NCBI GenBank assembly: GCA_965601485.1 | Contig: OZ271846.1 | Coordinates: 1,178,001 to 1,242,000 of the forward strand | Source of the DNA: Methylotenera_A aquatica | Lineage (GTDB): Bacteria; Pseudomonadota; Gammaproteobacteria; Burkholderiales; Methylophilaceae | Direction: 5' to 3' | Length of the DNA stretch: 64,000 nt | Shown here: positions 8,156 through 17,037 of the stretch, piece after piece | Position numbering within the stretch: the first letter of the stretch is position 1 | Layout of the letters: every line of letters starts with the position of its first letter | Notes under the pieces: model-generated | Told to the model about the DNA's origin: nothing | The model's database searches: none | Seen by the model: the letters and a program-made list of their open reading frames with translations, nothing else | Translations under genes and position numbers: made by a program

Positions 8156-10618
8156 CTATCTTTTGCCTTTATTTTTGGTATTTCTACTTTTTGAAGCCGG
8201 CTTTGCCGCAGACTTAGCGCCCGATCTAGAAACTGCTTTACCCATTTTTTTAGCTCCCGAGCGGTCTTTCTTGGCCTTTTCCAACGCACGCGTACTCATC
8301 ATTTTAAAATCAGCTGATGACTTGTCTTTGTTAATGCCTAAAGGCTTATTGCTGTTTTTAACCTGCGCCGCTTCGTCACCTAAATGATGATTACTGTTTT
8401 TACTAGTGCCCGTCACTAACGTAAAGTCAATTTTAGTCGTTTCTAAATCGACTCGCGACACTTTTACAGTTAATCTATCACCCAACCTGTATCTAGCTGC
8501 CGTTCGCTCACCCAGCATTTCATGACGTGCTTTATCATAATTGAAGTAATCGTTACCTAACTCAGTGACATGCACTAAGCCTTCTACGTATAAACCATCT
8601 AAGGCAACAAATAAACCAAAGCTAGTAACGCCCGCTATTGTGCCTTCATACACCTCACCAATTTTATCCTGCATGTAATAGCATTTAAGCCAATTGGTTA
8701 CATCTCGCGTGGCATCATCTGCACGGCGCTCTGTCATAGAACAATGCACACCTAAGGCATTCCAATCTTTTGCTTTGTACTTTTCACCGCTTAGTACCGC
8801 TTTAATCCCACGATGAATGAGTAAATCAGGGTATCGTCGAATAGGAGATGTGAAATGCGCATATGCTTCATAGGCTAAACCAAAGTGACCGACATTATCT
8901 GGGCTATACACCGCTTGCTGCATAGACCTTAGCAAAACCGTTTGTAATAACTGTGCATCTGGGCGCGCTTTAATCAGGTTCATCAGCTTTCCATAATCTT
9001 TGGCACGCGGCTTATCTCCACCCGTTACACCAAAACCTACTTCCGCCATAAAAGTACGCAAAGCTTCCAGCTTTTCTGGCGTTGGGCCTTCATGAATACG
9101 GTACAAAGCGGAATGTTCATTTTTGTGCAGGAAATCGGCGGCACATACATTGGCTGCTAACATGCATTCTTCAATAATTTTGTGCGCGTCATTACGACCA
9201 GTTGGCACGATACGCTCAATTTTACCGTTATCGTCAAAAATCATCATGGTTTCGGTTGATTCAAACTCAATTGCGCCACGCTTTTCTCGCTGAGCTAGCA
9301 TTAGCTTAAATAAGCTATATAAGTTTTGCGCATGCGGCATCACATGGCTATATTCTTTAGCTGTATCTCCATCTGGGTTATGCAGCATTTCAGCTACTTT
9401 GGTGTAAGTCATGCGCGCTTTTGAACGCATAACAGACGGATAAAACCGGTATTTTTGTACGATACCGGCAGTATCCAACTCCATATCGCAAACCATACAC
9501 AAACGTTCTACATCAGGATTTAGCGAACACAAGCCGTTAGACAAAGCCTCTGGCAACATAGGAATCACGCGACGCGGAAAATACACTGAATTACCTCGCT
9601 CAAAGGCTTCTTTATCCAGGGCATCATCAGGCTTTACATAAAAACTCACATCGGCAATTGCCACTACTAAGCGCCAACCCAAGCTTGGTTTGTCACTACT
9701 TAGTAGCTCAGCATACACGGCATCATCAAAATCTCGCGCGGTTTCACCATCAATAGTAATTAACGGCATCTCGCGCAAGTCAATGCGACCTTTATAATCA
9801 GCGGGCTGTACTAATTTAGGAATTCTCTCTGCTTGGCTGATGGCGGCAGATGAAAACTCATGTGGCAACTTGTGTTTGCGCAAAGCAATTTCGATTTCCA
9901 TCCCGCTATCGGCATAGTTACCTAAAATTTGCACCACTTTACCCATCGGGTGCGCATGCGAGCTTGGTTGCTCCGTTAATTCCACCATCACCACTTGGCC
10001 TGGTTTCGCGCCCATGTCTAGGTGATACGGAATCAAAATATCTTGATTAATTCGCTTATCTTCCGCGGCCACAATTGTCACACCTGTGCCACGCAAAATC
10101 CGCCCTACCAGTGTTTTGGTACTGCGCTCCAACACCTCGACAATCTTACCTTCAGGCCTACCTTTTCTATCTAACCCAGCTATACGCACCATGGCGCGGT
10201 CGCCATGCATCACCTGCGCCATTTCACGTGGGCCTAAAAATAAATCGTCAGGGTGCTTGGTTTTATCATCAGGCACTAAGAAACCAAAACCATCTGGGTG
10301 ACCTAAAACCGTGCCTGCAATAACATGAATTTTTTCTGATAAACAAAGCGTATCTTTACGGTTACGCATGATTTGGCCTTCACGCTCCATAGCGTTTAGG
10401 CGTCTATTAAAATTCTCACGCTCGCTTTCGGCAATATCGAGCAAACTATGAATCTGCTCAACACTCAGCGGCACACCTTGGTCAGACATAATTTGTAAGA
10501 TTAGCTCACGACTTGGTAACGGCGTTTCATATTGCGCCGCTTCGCGTTGAGCATGGGGATCACTACCGCGTTGATTAACAGTTGTTTTGTTAGTCGTGTC
10601 ACTTTTTTTAATTGACAA
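8156..10618 (-). CDS. rnr: Ribonuclease R
   Basis: This is an 820-residue RNase II/R family 3'-5' exoribonuclease. Domains in order: N-terminal helix-turn-helix region (about 15-80), cold-shock domains (85-240), the RNB catalytic domain with the Asp cluster in TARDFDDAVYAE near 290-300, an S1 domain (about 655-735), and a Lys/Ser/Ala-rich basic tail from about 745 to the end. RNase R degrades structured RNA, rRNA fragments and tmRNA-tagged messages. The start is a TTG at 10618; the residues that follow (DPHAQREAAQYETPLPSRE) align with the N-terminus of E. coli RNase R. The -35 box of the divergent tRNA gene overlaps this start codon. Confidence 0.95.
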   Translation of the reverse strand: MSIKKSDTTNKTTVNQRGSDPHAQREAAQYETPLPSRELILQIMSDQGVPLSVEQIHSLLDIAESERENFNRRLNAMEREGQIMRNRKDTLCLSEKIHVIAGTVLGHPDGFGFLVPDDKTKHPDDLFLGPREMAQVMHGDRAMVRIAGLDRKGRPEGKIVEVLERSTKTLVGRILRGTGVTIVAAEDKRINQDILIPYHLDMGAKPGQVVMVELTEQPSSHAHPMGKVVQILGNYADSGMEIEIALRKHKLPHEFSSAAISQAERIPKLVQPADYKGRIDLREMPLITIDGETARDFDDAVYAELLSSDKPSLGWRLVVAIADVSFYVKPDDALDKEAFERGNSVYFPRRVIPMLPEALSNGLCSLNPDVERLCMVCDMELDTAGIVQKYRFYPSVMRSKARMTYTKVAEMLHNPDGDTAKEYSHVMPHAQNLYSLFKLMLAQREKRGAIEFESTETMMIFDDNGKIERIVPTGRNDAHKIIEECMLAANVCAADFLHKNEHSALYRIHEGPTPEKLEALRTFMAEVGFGVTGGDKPRAKDYGKLMNLIKARPDAQLLQTVLLRSMQQAVYSPDNVGHFGLAYEAYAHFTSPIRRYPDLLIHRGIKAVLSGEKYKAKDWNALGVHCSMTERRADDATRDVTNWLKCYYMQDKIGEVYEGTIAGVTSFGLFVALDGLYVEGLVHVTELGNDYFNYDKARHEMLGERTAARYRLGDRLTVKVSRVDLETTKIDFTLVTGTSKNSNHHLGDEAAQVKNSNKPLGINKDKSSADFKMMSTRALEKAKKDRSGAKKMGKAVSRSGAKSAAKPASKSRNTKNKGKR

Positions 10619-10639
10619 GTTATTGGCTTTCTATAAAAT
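10612..10639 (+). promoter_or_regulatory. Promoter of tRNA-Leu with GC-rich discriminator
   Basis: TTGACA at 10612-10617 is followed after 16 bases by TAAAAT, and then by a GC-rich stretch (cggcgc). Such discriminators are typical of stringently controlled stable-RNA promoters. The tRNA begins about 25 bases after the expected start point. Confidence 0.7.
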
Positions 10640-10670
10640 TCGGCGCATTATTTATTTGTATCTAATATAT

Positions 10671-10755
10671 GCCCAGATGGCGGAATTGGTAGACGCGCAG
10701 GTTTCAGATACCTGTATCTAAGGATGTGGAGGTTCGAGTCCTCTTCCGGGCACCA
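10671..10755 (+). tRNA. tRNA-Leu (anticodon CAG)
   Basis: The 85-base class II tRNA folds into a complete cloverleaf. The D arm has GGCGGAATTGGTAGACGC, the anticodon stem is CAGGT/ACCTG around loop TTCAGAT (anticodon CAG, reading CUG), a long variable arm is present, and the T arm contains GGTTCGAGTCC. The 3' CCA is encoded. The acceptor stem pairs except for an A-C mismatch at position 5-68. It is transcribed divergently from rnr and faces the exosortase gene 40 bp away. Confidence 0.95.
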
Positions 10756-10795
10756 ATAAACCGAAATAAAACAGATTCTACCGCGTAATAGCGTC

Positions 10796-12346
10796 TTAAT
10801 CTGGAATATATTTTAGTAAAAGTGGATAAGTAATACGAATAAAGTCTTCTAGTGCCCTATCTGATTCAACCTCCGATTTATATACAGGCACTGTATATCG
10901 CACAATTGCACCGTCAGTTCGGTTCATTTTAATTGCATCATATAGTAGTGCAAATTTCATTGAAAACTCGTTAGACAAATCGCGCCCACGCTGATGGAAC
11001 CAATAGTAAACTATTTGTTTTGACTCGCCTTTTGCAATCATCATGCGTGTTACTTTAATGGTCTTTTGATTATCAATCGCAACTTCATGTATTTTAGTAT
11101 TTGTAATTTCCCAACCACCGCCAGGAATACAGGCTTTAGGTGAATGTGGAACAGAACCAGAGCGCTGTGATTCGACATATCCGGCATACAAATTAATATT
11201 GGTGTTGGCTTTATTAAAGTTGATTAGTAAATAATCTTTTAATTGCAATATTTCATTTTCGCCATTTTCAAACTGATAAGTACGACCTTTCCATCCATTG
11301 ATATCCAATGGAAACTCACTAAAATAAGCACGCTCAGGAATTACTTCGGCACGGTGTTTAATGGTGAATGTTGAGAATGACGCTAACAATACGATTGAAA
11401 CACCAATAATAACTGGTAAGCGTTGCACATCCGATTTAGCCCCGCTATCTAGTACTTGGTGTTGAGTTTCCAAATAATCAAAAGAGGCGGCTAGCGTTCT
11501 ATCGTTTATTTTTAAGGCAACATTTAATAATTTTGCCTCTAATAAAAGCAGTCCAATACAAATTAAGAAAATTACCCAGCCTTCAAAATAATGCATAAAG
11601 CCTTCCGCCGCTTCAATCCCTGAGTGATTAACTAAAACAGCAACTACGGCAATTCGCGCACTATTCATCAAAATACTAATTGGCACACTAGATAAAAATA
11701 GTATGGCTCGCGCATAAAATGGGGCTTTGTACATATAGCCCATCATTAATCCAATTGTCATCAATGGATACATGTAATTAAGACCACTACAAGCTTCTAC
11801 AACTTGTAATTTATATATACCTAAATCAATTATATTACCATCTTGAAAAACCGTTAAACCCAACAAGCGACTAATCGCCACGCCCAAGTCAGATGATATC
11901 AGCTGCATTTTTCCTGATAGCATTACATCTAGCATATAAGGCAATGGAATCACCAAAAATAAATGCATAAATGGAATCAGTATTTTCTTAATTTGCTTGC
12001 CAATCATAGTCCAAGCCAGGCCAAAACACATTAACAGCATGCCATATTGCACAATGGTCCAAATGGCACTAAGCTCACCAACAACTAGTGCAAAACCAGC
12101 GAAAATCGTAATCGCTACACCAATCCAAGGGCCGTCATTATGATTTTTAATTTCAAAGCGCTTAATCCAAATAAGATAAAGCGCCATAAAAAACACTAAA
12201 GGTGCATGTGAATAGCGCTCTTCGTTTGTCACTCTATAAAGCTGCTCAAACAAAGCATCTCTGAAAACAATCATCAAAAATATAACCAGCAGTACATACA
12301 GCACCGCTCTTATATGATTTCTTAACCATTTAACAATTATTACCAA
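10796..12346 (-). CDS. epsH: Exosortase (EpsH family) fused to a C-terminal EpsI domain
   Basis: Residues 1-280 form an eight-helix exosortase with the three catalytic residues expected for this transpeptidase: C186 in VEACSGLNY, R231 in NSARIAVV and H252 in FMHYFEGW. After another transmembrane helix (about 310-328), residues 340-516 match the EpsI (DUF3485) domain, with the GYVESQRSGS and HSPKACIPGGGW motifs. Exosortases cut and transfer proteins bearing PEP-CTERM-type C-terminal signals at the inner membrane, and are found in EPS loci. EpsI is often a separate gene; here it is fused, as in the XrtA and XrtD subtypes, which I cannot tell apart by eye. The start is a TTG preceded by GGTGAT. 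It is the last gene of the EPS operon. Confidence 0.92.
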   Translation of the reverse strand: MVIIVKWLRNHIRAVLYVLLVIFLMIVFRDALFEQLYRVTNEERYSHAPLVFFMALYLIWIKRFEIKNHNDGPWIGVAITIFAGFALVVGELSAIWTIVQYGMLLMCFGLAWTMIGKQIKKILIPFMHLFLVIPLPYMLDVMLSGKMQLISSDLGVAISRLLGLTVFQDGNIIDLGIYKLQVVEACSGLNYMYPLMTIGLMMGYMYKAPFYARAILFLSSVPISILMNSARIAVVAVLVNHSGIEAAEGFMHYFEGWVIFLICIGLLLLEAKLLNVALKINDRTLAASFDYLETQHQVLDSGAKSDVQRLPVIIGVSIVLLASFSTFTIKHRAEVIPERAYFSEFPLDINGWKGRTYQFENGENEILQLKDYLLINFNKANTNINLYAGYVESQRSGSVPHSPKACIPGGGWEITNTKIHEVAIDNQKTIKVTRMMIAKGESKQIVYYWFHQRGRDLSNEFSMKFALLYDAIKMNRTDGAIVRYTVPVYKSEVESDRALEDFIRITYPLLLKYIPD

Positions 12347-12367
12347 GCTATATCACCAAATACTTTC

Positions 12368-13606
12368 TTAAGCGCGAGCCAAAATAGCGCGCTTATATAT
12401 ATCAACCACTTCTTGAATCTTCTTATCCCATAAAAAGTGTTCTTTAATTCTATCAATTGCAGCTTGACCAACTTGATAACGTAACTGTGGCGATAGAGCT
12501 AATTCATTAATTATGGCTGAAAACTGCTCTACCATATATCTTCTTGATTTAGGTTCAACCAGATAGCCTGATTCAGCAGTAATATAATCCTTTGGCCCCC
12601 CCCATGCGGTTGCTACCACAGGTAAGCCTCTAGCCATAGCCTCTAAAACAACAGCACCGCCGCACTCTCTAACACTTGGTAATGCAAAAATATCCGCTTT
12701 ATCATAATATTTGTTTGTTTCTGAATGCGGAACCAAGCCTAAAAAAACTACCTTGTATGGTGCTTTAGTATTTGCATAAGCTTCAAGTTGCTGCCGTAAT
12801 GGTCCATCACCAAGAATTGTTAATCGTATATTAGATGAGCACTCACCAATGGCATCAATCAAGATATCAATTGTTTTCCAGTCGACTAATCGTCCAATAT
12901 AAAGTACGTCAATTGTTTCTGTTTGAGCAATAGGTTTTGGCGTATCTAACACCGAAAATACACCATTTTCAACAATTTCATACACCTGCCCTAATCTAAA
13001 CTTTGGCAATGTATTTCGTGTGCGTTGATTGGCTACTAATAAGTAATCTGCAAAAAATTTACCTGGAATACACAAATTATAAACAGAAGAAAATACACGC
13101 ATGACCTTATATAGCAATCTTTCCGACCTGCCAGACATATACTCAAAAGCTTGCGGAAAACACATACCGCCGTTCATGGGTCCAATGACAACGGCAACAC
13201 CAAGCCCAAACATAGCAGACGGTTGTACAGCTGATACTGGTGCAGGTTCATGTAAGACTTGAATCTGCTTTTCTTTAATAAGCTTACGCGCCAACTTCCA
13301 TTGATAAAACTGTGTAATTAAATGCATCAAAAAACCAAAGGTAACAATTCTGATACGCTCTGGGAAAAAAGTTGAATAGCGATGTAATAGCTTATGTGCA
13401 AATGTATCTGGCACATAAAAAACATGCTCTTGCTTTATTTCAGGAATCTTTTCAATAGACGCCTTTACGCGCTCATGCGTAACTAAATAGACAGTATGCT
13501 GATTTTTAGTCAGATACCTAGCGTAGTTAAGCGGCAACATTGCTTCACCACCAAATACATTAGAGGCGTGCTCACAAATAATGAGTATATTTAGTGTTTC
13601 CATCAT
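12368..13606 (-). CDS. Glycosyltransferase family 4 (exosortase-locus type)
   Basis: This GT-B protein of about 412 residues has an acceptor-binding N-terminal half containing ICEHASNVFGGEAMLP. The GT4 donor-binding half has YIGRLVDWKTIDILIDA near 230-250 and the EX7E-type motif RECGGAVVLEAMARGLPVVAT near 310-330. It would transfer a sugar from a nucleotide donor to the growing EPS repeat unit on the cytoplasmic face. The gene sits between the exosortase (21 bp downstream) and the locus ATPase. I chose ATG 13606 over a TTG two codons earlier; an adjacent ATG at 13603 is equally possible. Linkage and sugar cannot be read from sequence. Confidence 0.88.
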   Translation of the reverse strand: MMETLNILIICEHASNVFGGEAMLPLNYARYLTKNQHTVYLVTHERVKASIEKIPEIKQEHVFYVPDTFAHKLLHRYSTFFPERIRIVTFGFLMHLITQFYQWKLARKLIKEKQIQVLHEPAPVSAVQPSAMFGLGVAVVIGPMNGGMCFPQAFEYMSGRSERLLYKVMRVFSSVYNLCIPGKFFADYLLVANQRTRNTLPKFRLGQVYEIVENGVFSVLDTPKPIAQTETIDVLYIGRLVDWKTIDILIDAIGECSSNIRLTILGDGPLRQQLEAYANTKAPYKVVFLGLVPHSETNKYYDKADIFALPSVRECGGAVVLEAMARGLPVVATAWGGPKDYITAESGYLVEPKSRRYMVEQFSAIINELALSPQLRYQVGQAAIDRIKEHFLWDKKIQEVVDIYKRAILARA

Positions 13607-13618
13607 TGGCAAAGACGA

Positions 13619-14437
13619 CTAAATACCAAGAACGCCAAATTCTGCTCTATCTTTAATGACTTCTCTCACCAAACCAACATCTATTTTATCGGCATTGGTT
13701 GAGTAACCATAAACTAGCGCGGTATCACAAAGAATATTTATACTTCGCGGAATGCCGCGTGAAGCTTCGCCGATAAGTCTTGTTGCGGCAGACGTAAACA
13801 ATGGCGCATCGCGCCCTGCTATGCGTAAGCGGTGATGAATGTATTTATCGACCTCAAATGACTCTAAGGGCGGAATAAAGAAATCGACTGAAACGCGCTG
13901 GAAAAACTGTTGCAAATCGGGCCTGCGCAACAAATCTCTTAATTGCGGTTGACCAACCAAAATGATTTGAAGTAACTGATCTTTGTCTGCATTAATGTTG
14001 GACAGCATGCGTAATGATTCAAGCGCAGCAGGACTTAAATTTTGCGCCTCATCCACAATCAACACCACACGTTTGTTTTCGCTGTAGCATTTAATTAGGA
14101 ACTGCTGAAAAGCGTCATACAAAGCTAGATTCGATTTGGCTTCATATGGTTGACCAAATGACAACATAATCCAACCTAGTAAATCGTCGATATGTTCATG
14201 TGTGTTGTAAACGATACCAACTGTTAGCTCATCACCCAAATTGTTTAGCAAATGACGAACAAGAGTTGTTTTGCCACAACCAATTTCACCACAAATAACC
14301 GAAAAGCCTGCTTTGTTTTGAACGCCATACTCCAGCATAGCATAGGCCATACTATGGCGTGAGCTAAAAAATAAAAACTCCGGATCTGGTTGAATTGAAA
14401 AAGGTTTTTCTTTTAAACCGTAAAACTCTTCATACAT
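13619..14437 (-). CDS. PEP-CTERM/exosortase-locus AAA ATPase (ExeA-like)
   Basis: The 272-residue P-loop ATPase begins MYEEFYGLKEKPFSIQPDP, the signature of the ExeA/general-secretion ATPase group. Walker A is GEIGCGKTT (50-58), Walker B is VVLIVDEAQ (124-132), and an arginine-finger-type region (FFQRVSV) lies near 195. The version found at exosortase loci (TIGR03015) has this length and lacks the peptidoglycan-binding tail of ExeA. Its precise role is unknown; it is assumed to energise assembly or secretion of the EPS or of the sorted proteins. It lies between prsT and the GT4 gene in one transcription unit. Confidence 0.9.
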   Translation of the reverse strand: MYEEFYGLKEKPFSIQPDPEFLFFSSRHSMAYAMLEYGVQNKAGFSVICGEIGCGKTTLVRHLLNNLGDELTVGIVYNTHEHIDDLLGWIMLSFGQPYEAKSNLALYDAFQQFLIKCYSENKRVVLIVDEAQNLSPAALESLRMLSNINADKDQLLQIILVGQPQLRDLLRRPDLQQFFQRVSVDFFIPPLESFEVDKYIHHRLRIAGRDAPLFTSAATRLIGEASRGIPRSINILCDTALVYGYSTNADKIDVGLVREVIKDRAEFGVLGI

Positions 14438-14460
14438 ATGACATTATCCAAACTTAACAA

Positions 14461-16842
14461 CTATAACGATTTAAGCAACATAATTGCGTCATCTTTTTGT
14501 AAAAACGGCTGATTCTCACCTAATTTAATAGCTTTTTGCAAAGATTGCTTGGCTAATGTGGCTTCACTTTTAGCGATGTATACTTTTGCTAAATGAAAAT
14601 GAAATATCGCGATATCAGGCATTTTTTCTAAGGCCTTTTTCAATGCAGTTTCTGCATCGTCAAATTTACCAACTTTGTAACTTGCCCAAGCAAATGAATC
14701 TAAAAATTGCGGCACTTCACTATCTTTTGCGAATTTAACTAAATTATAGGCACGTTCTATACTTTTTTGGTCGGTATGCACATCCAGTAAAAGACTAGCC
14801 AAATTATTATTTACAATTTCAATATCTGGACGTTTCTTTATCATTTCCTCGTAGGCTTTAATAGCATCATCTATGCGATTAGAAGCTTCATACAAACTAG
14901 CTTGAGTTAGCATCAAACCAAAATCGTTTGGTATAGCAACCAAGCCTGCCTTAATGGTTTGATGGGCTGCCTCATTTTGATTAGCACGTACTTGCGCGGT
15001 AACAAGTTGTTGATAAGCATTGGCATTTTTTGGATCGCTGGTTATAACTGCTGAAAAAATCTGCTGCGCTTCTTGGTAATTTTTAGTCCCCATGTAAATT
15101 TGGGCTTTTAATAGCTTAGCATCAACGTTACTTGGATTATCATTTAATACTTTATTAATAAAAGCAATCGCTTCAGTGGCTTTGCCTGACCTCATATAAG
15201 TTTTAACGATGGCAACAATGGGCTGCGCATCATTAGGGGCAGCCTCATGCGCACGTGTAAAAGCACTTAAAGCCCCTTCTGTATCATTTTTTTCAGCCGA
15301 GATTGCACCCATAATCTGATCGGCAAGCGGATTTCTTTCATCTAGCTTTTTGATTCTATCTGCCAACACTTGTGCGCCAGCGTAATCACCTCGAGCAATT
15401 TTTGCTTGAGCTAAAGATCGCAGAACTATGGTGTTATTGGGGTTAGTTTCAAGCATATCTTCAAATACTTTTTCAGCACGCTCGGGCTGTTTGCGACGCA
15501 TCAAAAATTGCGCATAGGGTACGCCGTAATTGGGTTGAAATTTACTCGTTTCAAAGGCTTTTAAATATTGCTCTTCAGCAAGTTCTGGTGAGCCGGCTTT
15601 TTCATGGGCAGAAGCCAGCATCAAAAGCGCGTTAAAAGCTGTGGGAGAATCACGTGTAACGGTTCTTAGATCAAGAATGGCAGCATCATAATTTTTATCT
15701 TCCAAGGCTAGACCAGCCCTTAAAGTGAGCGCCTGTCCATTGGTTTTATCATCGTCAAGAATGACATTTAGTATTTTACTGGCTTCTTCTTTTTTCCCAG
15801 CTTGAATCAATTTGTAGGCAATCATACTTTGTGCCTTGTAACCGTTAATTGTTTTACCTGCTTTTTGTTGGATTTGATTCAAAAGCTTATCTTCTAACAA
15901 CGGCTGTTTTTGCAATTGATATAAATTGACTAAAGCGAAAGCTAATTCATAATTTTCAGGCTCTTTTTTTACATAGGCTTCTAACTCAGCTCTACCATCT
16001 TCGGCACCTTTGGTGGCAATAACAAATCGAACAACATCCAACTTAGCCGACATGTCTGGCGAAATGTCAGCAATAGCGCGTATTTGTTTTTCAGCATCCG
16101 CTTGTCGATTATTTTTAAGTAAAAACTGTGCGTAACTTTTTCTGATAACGGCTTTATCTGAAAACTCTTGCGTCAATTTTTGATAAGACTGCTCAACATC
16201 TTGCGGCCTGCTCATATCTTCTAGCACTTTAATACGAATCATATGAACCGCTAAGTTTTTGCCATCTTTAGTCAACGCTTTATCTAAAAATTGCAGTGCC
16301 TGCTCGTTATCTTTAGCGGTTAGGCGCTCTGTTGCCAATAAAATATAAGCGTCTTGACTCTTTGGGTCTTTAATTAAAGCGGCACTGGCATATTCAACTG
16401 CACCTTTGGGGTCATTTAACTTTAATTGAATCGCTGCACGCAAATTGAGCGCGCCCACATTGTTTTTATCAATGGCAAATGCTTTATTACTTCTTTCTAA
16501 TGCAAGGTCAATTTTGCCAGCAGCAAGCATTATCTGGCCTGTTTTAATCAACGCATCAATATTATTTGGCTCTCTCTCAAGAACCTCGTTCATCAGCGCA
16601 TAAGTTGCTTTAAAATCACCTTTTCGTTCGGCAATTAGCCCTAGTGCATAAACAGCCTTAGGAAACACTTTTTTCATCTGCAACGCATTTTGAAATTCTA
16701 ATCTTGCTTTATCTGGACTTTCTTCAATTAAAGCCATACCTTTTTGGTAGAATTTTTCAGCTTTTTCTTCGGGCGATGAACAACCGCTGATGAAAATAAT
16801 CAGTGATAAAGTTATAAATAATTGCGTTACTGGGTTTTTCAT
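14461..16842 (-). CDS. prsT: PEP-CTERM-system TPR-repeat lipoprotein PrsT
   Basis: The 793-residue protein starts with a lipoprotein signal peptide (hydrophobic stretch then FISGCSS, lipidated Cys21). The rest is a nearly continuous array of about twenty TPR-type helical hairpins, seen as recurring A-x-x-x-A-L and (D/N)P-x-N-x-x-A patterns. Length and lipobox match the TPR lipoprotein found at exosortase-EPS loci (TIGR02917). It is expected to be anchored in the membrane facing the periplasm, probably as a scaffold for the EPS or protein-sorting machinery. The gene has 195 bp of AT-rich sequence upstream, enough for its own promoter, but I find no convincing site. Confidence 0.9.
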   Translation of the reverse strand: MKNPVTQLFITLSLIIFISGCSSPEEKAEKFYQKGMALIEESPDKARLEFQNALQMKKVFPKAVYALGLIAERKGDFKATYALMNEVLEREPNNIDALIKTGQIMLAAGKIDLALERSNKAFAIDKNNVGALNLRAAIQLKLNDPKGAVEYASAALIKDPKSQDAYILLATERLTAKDNEQALQFLDKALTKDGKNLAVHMIRIKVLEDMSRPQDVEQSYQKLTQEFSDKAVIRKSYAQFLLKNNRQADAEKQIRAIADISPDMSAKLDVVRFVIATKGAEDGRAELEAYVKKEPENYELAFALVNLYQLQKQPLLEDKLLNQIQQKAGKTINGYKAQSMIAYKLIQAGKKEEASKILNVILDDDKTNGQALTLRAGLALEDKNYDAAILDLRTVTRDSPTAFNALLMLASAHEKAGSPELAEEQYLKAFETSKFQPNYGVPYAQFLMRRKQPERAEKVFEDMLETNPNNTIVLRSLAQAKIARGDYAGAQVLADRIKKLDERNPLADQIMGAISAEKNDTEGALSAFTRAHEAAPNDAQPIVAIVKTYMRSGKATEAIAFINKVLNDNPSNVDAKLLKAQIYMGTKNYQEAQQIFSAVITSDPKNANAYQQLVTAQVRANQNEAAHQTIKAGLVAIPNDFGLMLTQASLYEASNRIDDAIKAYEEMIKKRPDIEIVNNNLASLLLDVHTDQKSIERAYNLVKFAKDSEVPQFLDSFAWASYKVGKFDDAETALKKALEKMPDIAIFHFHLAKVYIAKSEATLAKQSLQKAIKLGENQPFLQKDDAIMLLKSL

Positions 16843-17037
16843 CTTTTAAGTCTTTTTTTCAACAATGTGTTCAATTAAATTAAATGCTTTTTCAAAGCAG
16901 GTGTTATGTTTAAAGCCGTGTTAATTGTACTAGCAGTTTATCAGTAAAAAATGTATTCCTTAATATTGCAACCCATTTGAGCTATATTAATGTAATGATT
17001 CAACACTGATTTTAATGGTCTTATAGCAAACTTAAAC

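Noticed and set aside
10671..10755. tRNA-Leu as an integration site for the EPS locus
   Set aside because: No repeat of the tRNA 3' end and no integrase or phage gene is seen anywhere in the window.
14461..16842. Possible DNA tandem repeats in prsT
   Set aside because: The repetition is at protein level (TPR helices); the DNA units are divergent.
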